From positions 1 through 16,106 of the forward strand of contig JAHFJQ010000008.1 in the NCBI GenBank assembly GCA_023245755.1: DNA of 16,106 nucleotides. Direction: 5' to 3'. Each line of letters begins with the position of its first letter. The stretch's first letter is position 1. The position numbers were made by a program, and so were the translations under genes. The notes under the pieces were generated by a model. That model was not told where the DNA came from, did not search any database, and was given only the letters and a program-made list of their open reading frames with translations. This document shows, in pieces, positions 13,485 through 16,106 of this stretch. Origin of the DNA: an archaeon. Its GTDB lineage: Archaea > Nanobdellota > Nanobdellia > SCGC-AAA011-G17 > GW2011-AR17.

Positions 13485-13778
13485 ATGGCACCAGTATACA
13501 GAACCTTTCCTTTAGACACAACAAGTATTGACAGAGAAATAGAAGCTGGAAGAATCTCTCCAGGAGATATAGGAAGAAGCGTAGGGACAACAATTGACCG
13601 ACTCGCAAGAGACAATTTTGAACCCGCAAGAGGAGAAAATACAAGCAGAGGATACCCCGGAGAAATTCTTGTAGGAGGAAAAGATAAAGAGACAATACAA
13701 AGAGGATTCAGAGAAGCAATTAAGGGAACAGGCCTTGGGGATTACCTAAGCGAAGGTGGAAAAAACTACACAAGATAA
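13485..13778 (+). CDS. Unrecognised 97-residue protein
   Basis: Not recognised. The product is charged, Gly/Arg-rich and soluble (REIEAGRISPGDIGRSVG, IQRGFREAIKGTGLGDYL), with no Cys and no membrane helix. It may include two short helices joined by a flexible Gly-rich middle. Support comes from its own TATA box at leaderless distance and a clean frame. The next gene has its own TATA box directly after this stop. Confidence 0.6.
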   Translation: MAPVYRTFPLDTTSIDREIEAGRISPGDIGRSVGTTIDRLARDNFEPARGENTSRGYPGEILVGGKDKETIQRGFREAIKGTGLGDYLSEGGKNYTR

Positions 13779-13780
13779 AA

Positions 13781-13788
13781 TTTATAAA
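13781..13788 (+). promoter_or_regulatory. TATA box for the DCC1-like gene
   Basis: Perfect TTTATAAA, centred 26.5 nt before the ATG at 13811. It is 2 nt after the preceding stop codon. Confidence 0.65.
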
Positions 13789-13810
13789 GTTTGCATCATA
13801 CAAGCACATA

Positions 13811-14212
13811 ATGGAGAACGCAATTCTTATTTTTGATGGAGTATGCAACTTCTGCAATGGATTCATTAACGGCATTATTGATCGAGATCCAAAAGGAAAA
13901 ATAAAATTTGCAGCTTTGCAGTCAGAAGCAGGAAAGAAAATTCTCAAGAAATACAAGATTTCAAATACCAAAGTCAAAGACAGCCTTATTTTCATAGAAG
14001 GGGAAAGATATAACACAAGATCAACTGCTTTTTTAAATATAATGAAATACTTAAAATTTCCTTACTTCTTATTGTATGGATTCATAATTATACCACGATG
14101 CATACGTGACTCAATCTATGAATTTATCAGCAAAAACCGCTATAAATGGTTTGGAAAAAGAGCAACGTGTAGAATGCCAACAAAGGAATTAAAAGACCGT
14201 TTTCTGTACTAG
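13811..14212 (+). CDS. DCC1-like thiol-disulfide oxidoreductase (DUF393)
   Basis: A 133-residue protein starting with the family signature LIFDGVCNFCNGFINGII, where Asp9, Cys12 and Cys15 form the D-x-x-C-x-x-C motif. A later segment, FAALQSEAGKKIL, is also typical. The family has a thioredoxin-like fold and is predicted to exchange disulfides, though its substrates are mostly unknown. A hydrophobic stretch at about 78-95 (FPYFLLYGFIIIPRCIRDSI) may touch the membrane. It converges on the FAD oxidoreductase gene with a 4-nt overlap of stops. Opposite-strand transcripts would therefore overlap at their ends. Confidence 0.88.
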   Translation: MENAILIFDGVCNFCNGFINGIIDRDPKGKIKFAALQSEAGKKILKKYKISNTKVKDSLIFIEGERYNTRSTAFLNIMKYLKFPYFLLYGFIIIPRCIRDSIYEFISKNRYKWFGKRATCRMPTKELKDRFLY

Positions 14213-15237
14213 CGGTAACGCATCATCGTTTTCCATTCAACAAACCATTTCGCTAATGCAGGCAAGAATCCAGTAAGAACAATGTGTTTATAGGTTAAAA
14301 CCGCCCGAAAACGCCCAAGACTAATAACCATAACCTTAGGAAAAGTATGGTAAGACTGAAGTGTTTGTTTTGTTTCTAATGCAAAAAGGTTATGTACAGC
14401 AAGTTCAGCTTGTTTTTCCGCACCTTGGGCAGTTTTCTCTTCTGCAATATCATTAAGATCACCAACAACAAAGATATGAGGATAACCTTTCAATTGTAAA
14501 GTTTCTTCAACAACTACTTGTCTCCTTTCATTCAGTGAAGAAGCAAAATGTTTTCTAAAAAGCTCAGTATTTGGAATAATACCTGTACAAAAAAAGCAAA
14601 GATCCGTCTTCACTTCTTCCCCAGAAGAGAGAAGGAACTTCCCAGCCTTTGTCTCCAGTCTTTGATTATAGAGAATAGTAACACCTTTTTTTGCAAAATA
14701 ATTTTCGACATAGTTTTGTGTACGGCTATCACATCTTTCCATAAGGCAGGTTTTAGAATGAACAAGAGTGATATGTTTCCTAGGATAAAAATCAATAATT
14801 TCAGCAGCAAGCTCAACACCAACAATTCCTCCCCCAACAATAAGTACTTCCTTTGCACTTTCTAGTTGACGATGGGCTTTACGCAAGGCATCTGCTCGAT
14901 TAGGAAGAACAATATTTTTTTCTTTAATGGGTGTATTATACCGTGAACCAGAGCAAACAAAAAGGTAATCAAAAGGAATTTTTTTCTTACCCACAAAGAC
15001 ATCTTGAGCAGTAAATTCAGTTACCTCTCCACGAATCAGTTTTGTTTTATGTAAATAATGAGTATGAAGAACCTGAATCTTTTTCATATGTTTTGGATGT
15101 ACTATAGTACGCAAGATTCCCGGAGTAAATTCAAAATAATCTTTGGTATCAATAAGAGTAACATGAAAAGAACCCTCAAGTTTTCGTGCAACATGCGCAC
15201 CAGCAAAACCGCCACCAATAATAACAACTTTTTTCAC
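14209..15237 (-). CDS. FAD-dependent NAD(P)H oxidoreductase, NDH-2/AIFM2-like
   Basis: A 342-residue flavoprotein of the pyridine nucleotide-disulfide oxidoreductase fold. Motifs are the N-terminal FAD loop GGGFAG (8-13), the NAD(P)H loop GGGIVG (135-140), CTGI at 217-220, and the FAD-contacting VVGD (257-260). There is no redox-active Cys pair of the glutathione reductase kind, and the layout fits NDH-2 or AIFM2/FSP1-like NAD(P)H:quinone oxidoreductases. The C-terminal 35 residues are amphipathic and hydrophobic, suitable for membrane contact (VLTGFLPALAKWFVEWK). The start is GTG, 6 nt after the stop of the C39-like gene, so both probably share a transcript. It would pass electrons from NAD(P)H to a quinone or other acceptor (by family). 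Confidence 0.87.
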   Translation of the reverse strand: MKKVVIIGGGFAGAHVARKLEGSFHVTLIDTKDYFEFTPGILRTIVHPKHMKKIQVLHTHYLHKTKLIRGEVTEFTAQDVFVGKKKIPFDYLFVCSGSRYNTPIKEKNIVLPNRADALRKAHRQLESAKEVLIVGGGIVGVELAAEIIDFYPRKHITLVHSKTCLMERCDSRTQNYVENYFAKKGVTILYNQRLETKAGKFLLSSGEEVKTDLCFFCTGIIPNTELFRKHFASSLNERRQVVVEETLQLKGYPHIFVVGDLNDIAEEKTAQGAEKQAELAVHNLFALETKQTLQSYHTFPKVMVISLGRFRAVLTYKHIVLTGFLPALAKWFVEWKTMMRYR

Positions 15238-15243
15238 AATGGC

Positions 15244-15723
15244 TTACTCTTTTGTATCTTTATAACTTTTACCCCTTACAGCAAAGAACCATTTCTTATC
15301 TACATCAGGAAGTTTTGTATCTATTGTATTCCAAGCTTTCAAGAAAGAAGATAAATTATACTGTAATTTTCCATGCCAAGGATCTAATAAGGTTATATGT
15401 TTAGAACTAATATGTTCAATAACTCCATAATGGCCTGTTTTTTCCTCAAATAAATAATAATTAACAATGATCCCATAGCCTTCTTTATATGCCTTTCTCA
15501 AATCAGAAGCTCTTGCATTTCTCTGCACAAGATAATTCAGTCCTAACCTTTCTGCTGCAAGAGGGAAAGCTTTATTTCTAGTCCCATATCTCCCATTTGT
15601 TCCAAGCAAATGTATAGCCTGAGCTTCAGTTTTAGGAATACCTAAAGATACTAAAAGCATACGAAAAGATGCAGCACCACAGCTCCAAGATTTTTCTTGT
15701 TTAAAATAAGGAATAGGAATCAT
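15244..15723 (-). CDS. C39-like papain-fold cysteine peptidase
   Basis: A 159-residue single-domain protein of the C39/papain-like group. It shows Gln9 and Cys15 in FKQEKSWSCGAASFRMLL, His98 in GHYGVIEHI and Asp114 in LLDPWHG, the expected oxyanion Gln plus Cys-His-Asp set. Bacteriocin-exporter C39 domains remove double-glycine leaders, but this one has no transporter attached and no signal peptide. Substrate and location are thus unknown. The frame opens at 15729 but the TATA box is 25.5 nt from the second ATG (15723) and only 19.5 nt from the first, so the second is preferred. It is probably co-transcribed with the FAD oxidoreductase gene. Confidence 0.83.
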   Translation of the reverse strand: MIPIPYFKQEKSWSCGAASFRMLLVSLGIPKTEAQAIHLLGTNGRYGTRNKAFPLAAERLGLNYLVQRNARASDLRKAYKEGYGIIVNYYLFEEKTGHYGVIEHISSKHITLLDPWHGKLQYNLSSFLKAWNTIDTKLPDVDKKWFFAVRGKSYKDTKE

Positions 15724-15744
15724 AATCATTATAGATCATAAAGA

Positions 15745-15752
15745 TTTAAAAA
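15745..15752. promoter_or_regulatory. Shared TATA element between C39-like and aldo/keto reductase genes
   Basis: TTTAAAAA on the plus strand, TTTTTAAA on the minus strand. It is centred 25.5 nt from the minus-strand ATG at 15723 and 27.5 nt from the plus-strand ATG at 15776. One near-symmetric element appears to serve both divergent genes. Confidence 0.5.
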
Positions 15753-15775
15753 CTATTCTAAAGCTATGTAAAGGA

Positions 15776-16106
15776 ATGAAAAACACTCCTCAAATCATCT
15801 ATGGTACAGCATGGAAAGAAGATGCAACAGAAGAGTTAGTAGTAAAGGCAATACAGCTTGGATTTAGAGGCATTGACACAGCAAATCAAAGACGTCACTA
15901 CAACGAAAGCGGTGTAGGAAATGCTCTTTCTCAAGTGCAAAAAATAGGGGTAAAACGAGAAGAAATTTTTCTCCAGACAAAATATACATATGCAAATGGG
16001 CAAGACCATAGAATCCCTTACGACCTTAACGCTAACTACAGCACACAAGTAAGGCAATCATTTCAAAGCTCCTTAGAGCATCTACATACAGAGTATATTG
16101 ATTCCT
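15776..16106 (+). CDS. Aldo/keto reductase (N-terminal part, runs off the window)
   Basis: The first 110 residues of an NAD(P)H-dependent aldo/keto reductase (TIM barrel), which reduces carbonyl compounds. The segment GFRGIDTANQRRHYNE carries the catalytic Asp34 and probably Tyr42. These are 8 residues apart rather than the more common 5, a spacing I associate with the IDTA.Q..HY.E branch. Lys69 lies in LQTKYT. The segment QVRQSFQSSLEHLHTEYID matches the helix and strand just before the active-site His, which is beyond the window. The ATG is leaderless by the shared TATA. The substrate cannot be told from this part. Confidence 0.9.
   Translation, partial: MKNTPQIIYGTAWKEDATEELVVKAIQLGFRGIDTANQRRHYNESGVGNALSQVQKIGVKREEIFLQTKYTYANGQDHRIPYDLNANYSTQVRQSFQSSLEHLHTEYIDS

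Noticed and set aside
1..16106. CRISPR array, insertion sequence or long direct repeats
   Set aside because: No regularly spaced repeats, transposase ORF or terminal inverted repeats were found on reading both strands.

Overview
The window looks like a chromosomal segment of a low-GC, small-genome archaeon, most likely of a DPANN-type lineage (Woesearchaeota/Pacearchaeota-like). This is inferred from gene content, not from a database search. Archaeal signs are an iron-sulfur XPD-type helicase, the Kae1 tRNA-modification protein, an AbrB-PhoU fusion, a PIN-domain gene with its partner, and TATA boxes placed so that most genes would be leaderless. In almost every promoter the TATA core is centred 25.5 to 27.5 nt before the start codon, so transcription should begin at or within a base or two of the ATG. 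This spacing was used to choose several starts.

Layout. 24-2897: an AbrB-PhoU regulator (-) divergent from an XPD-like helicase (+). 2900-4632: a small unrecognised gene (-), then a PIN-domain gene overlapping its partner by 4 nt (+), resembling a toxin-antitoxin pair. 4717-7098: a surface protein with signal peptide and C-terminal anchor, and two unrecognised genes. 7121-9322 (-): an HTH-LAGLIDADG homing-endonuclease-like gene running straight into kae1. 9393-10536: a DUF5680-like gene, a DoxX-like membrane protein and a 59-residue Cys-rich protein. 10569-13423 (+): two lipoproteins (one a cupredoxin) and a GT4 glycosyltransferase. 13485-16106: an unrecognised small gene, a DCC1-like thiol oxidoreductase, an FAD oxidoreductase with a C39-like protease (-), and the start of an aldo/keto reductase.

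The main finding is in kae1. As read from genomic DNA its start is frameshifted: the invariant LGIEGTA motif lies in one frame and the following TFGVGI in another. A 13-nt segment (8059-8071) lies in a predicted bulge-helix-bulge, the structure cut by archaeal tRNA-splicing endonuclease. Cutting after the second base of each 3-nt bulge removes exactly 13 nt, restores the frame, and recreates the consensus LGIEGTAHTFGVGI including its His codon. The gene therefore probably carries a very small pre-mRNA intron. It sits 40 nt downstream of the homing-endonuclease-like ORF, which overlaps the likely kae1 TTG start and appears to occupy the kae1 promoter.

Other themes are a set of redox and cell-surface genes (cupredoxin, DoxX, DCC1, FAD oxidoreductase, aldo/keto reductase) and promoters that appear shared by divergent genes. 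No rRNA, tRNA, CRISPR array or insertion sequence was recognised.
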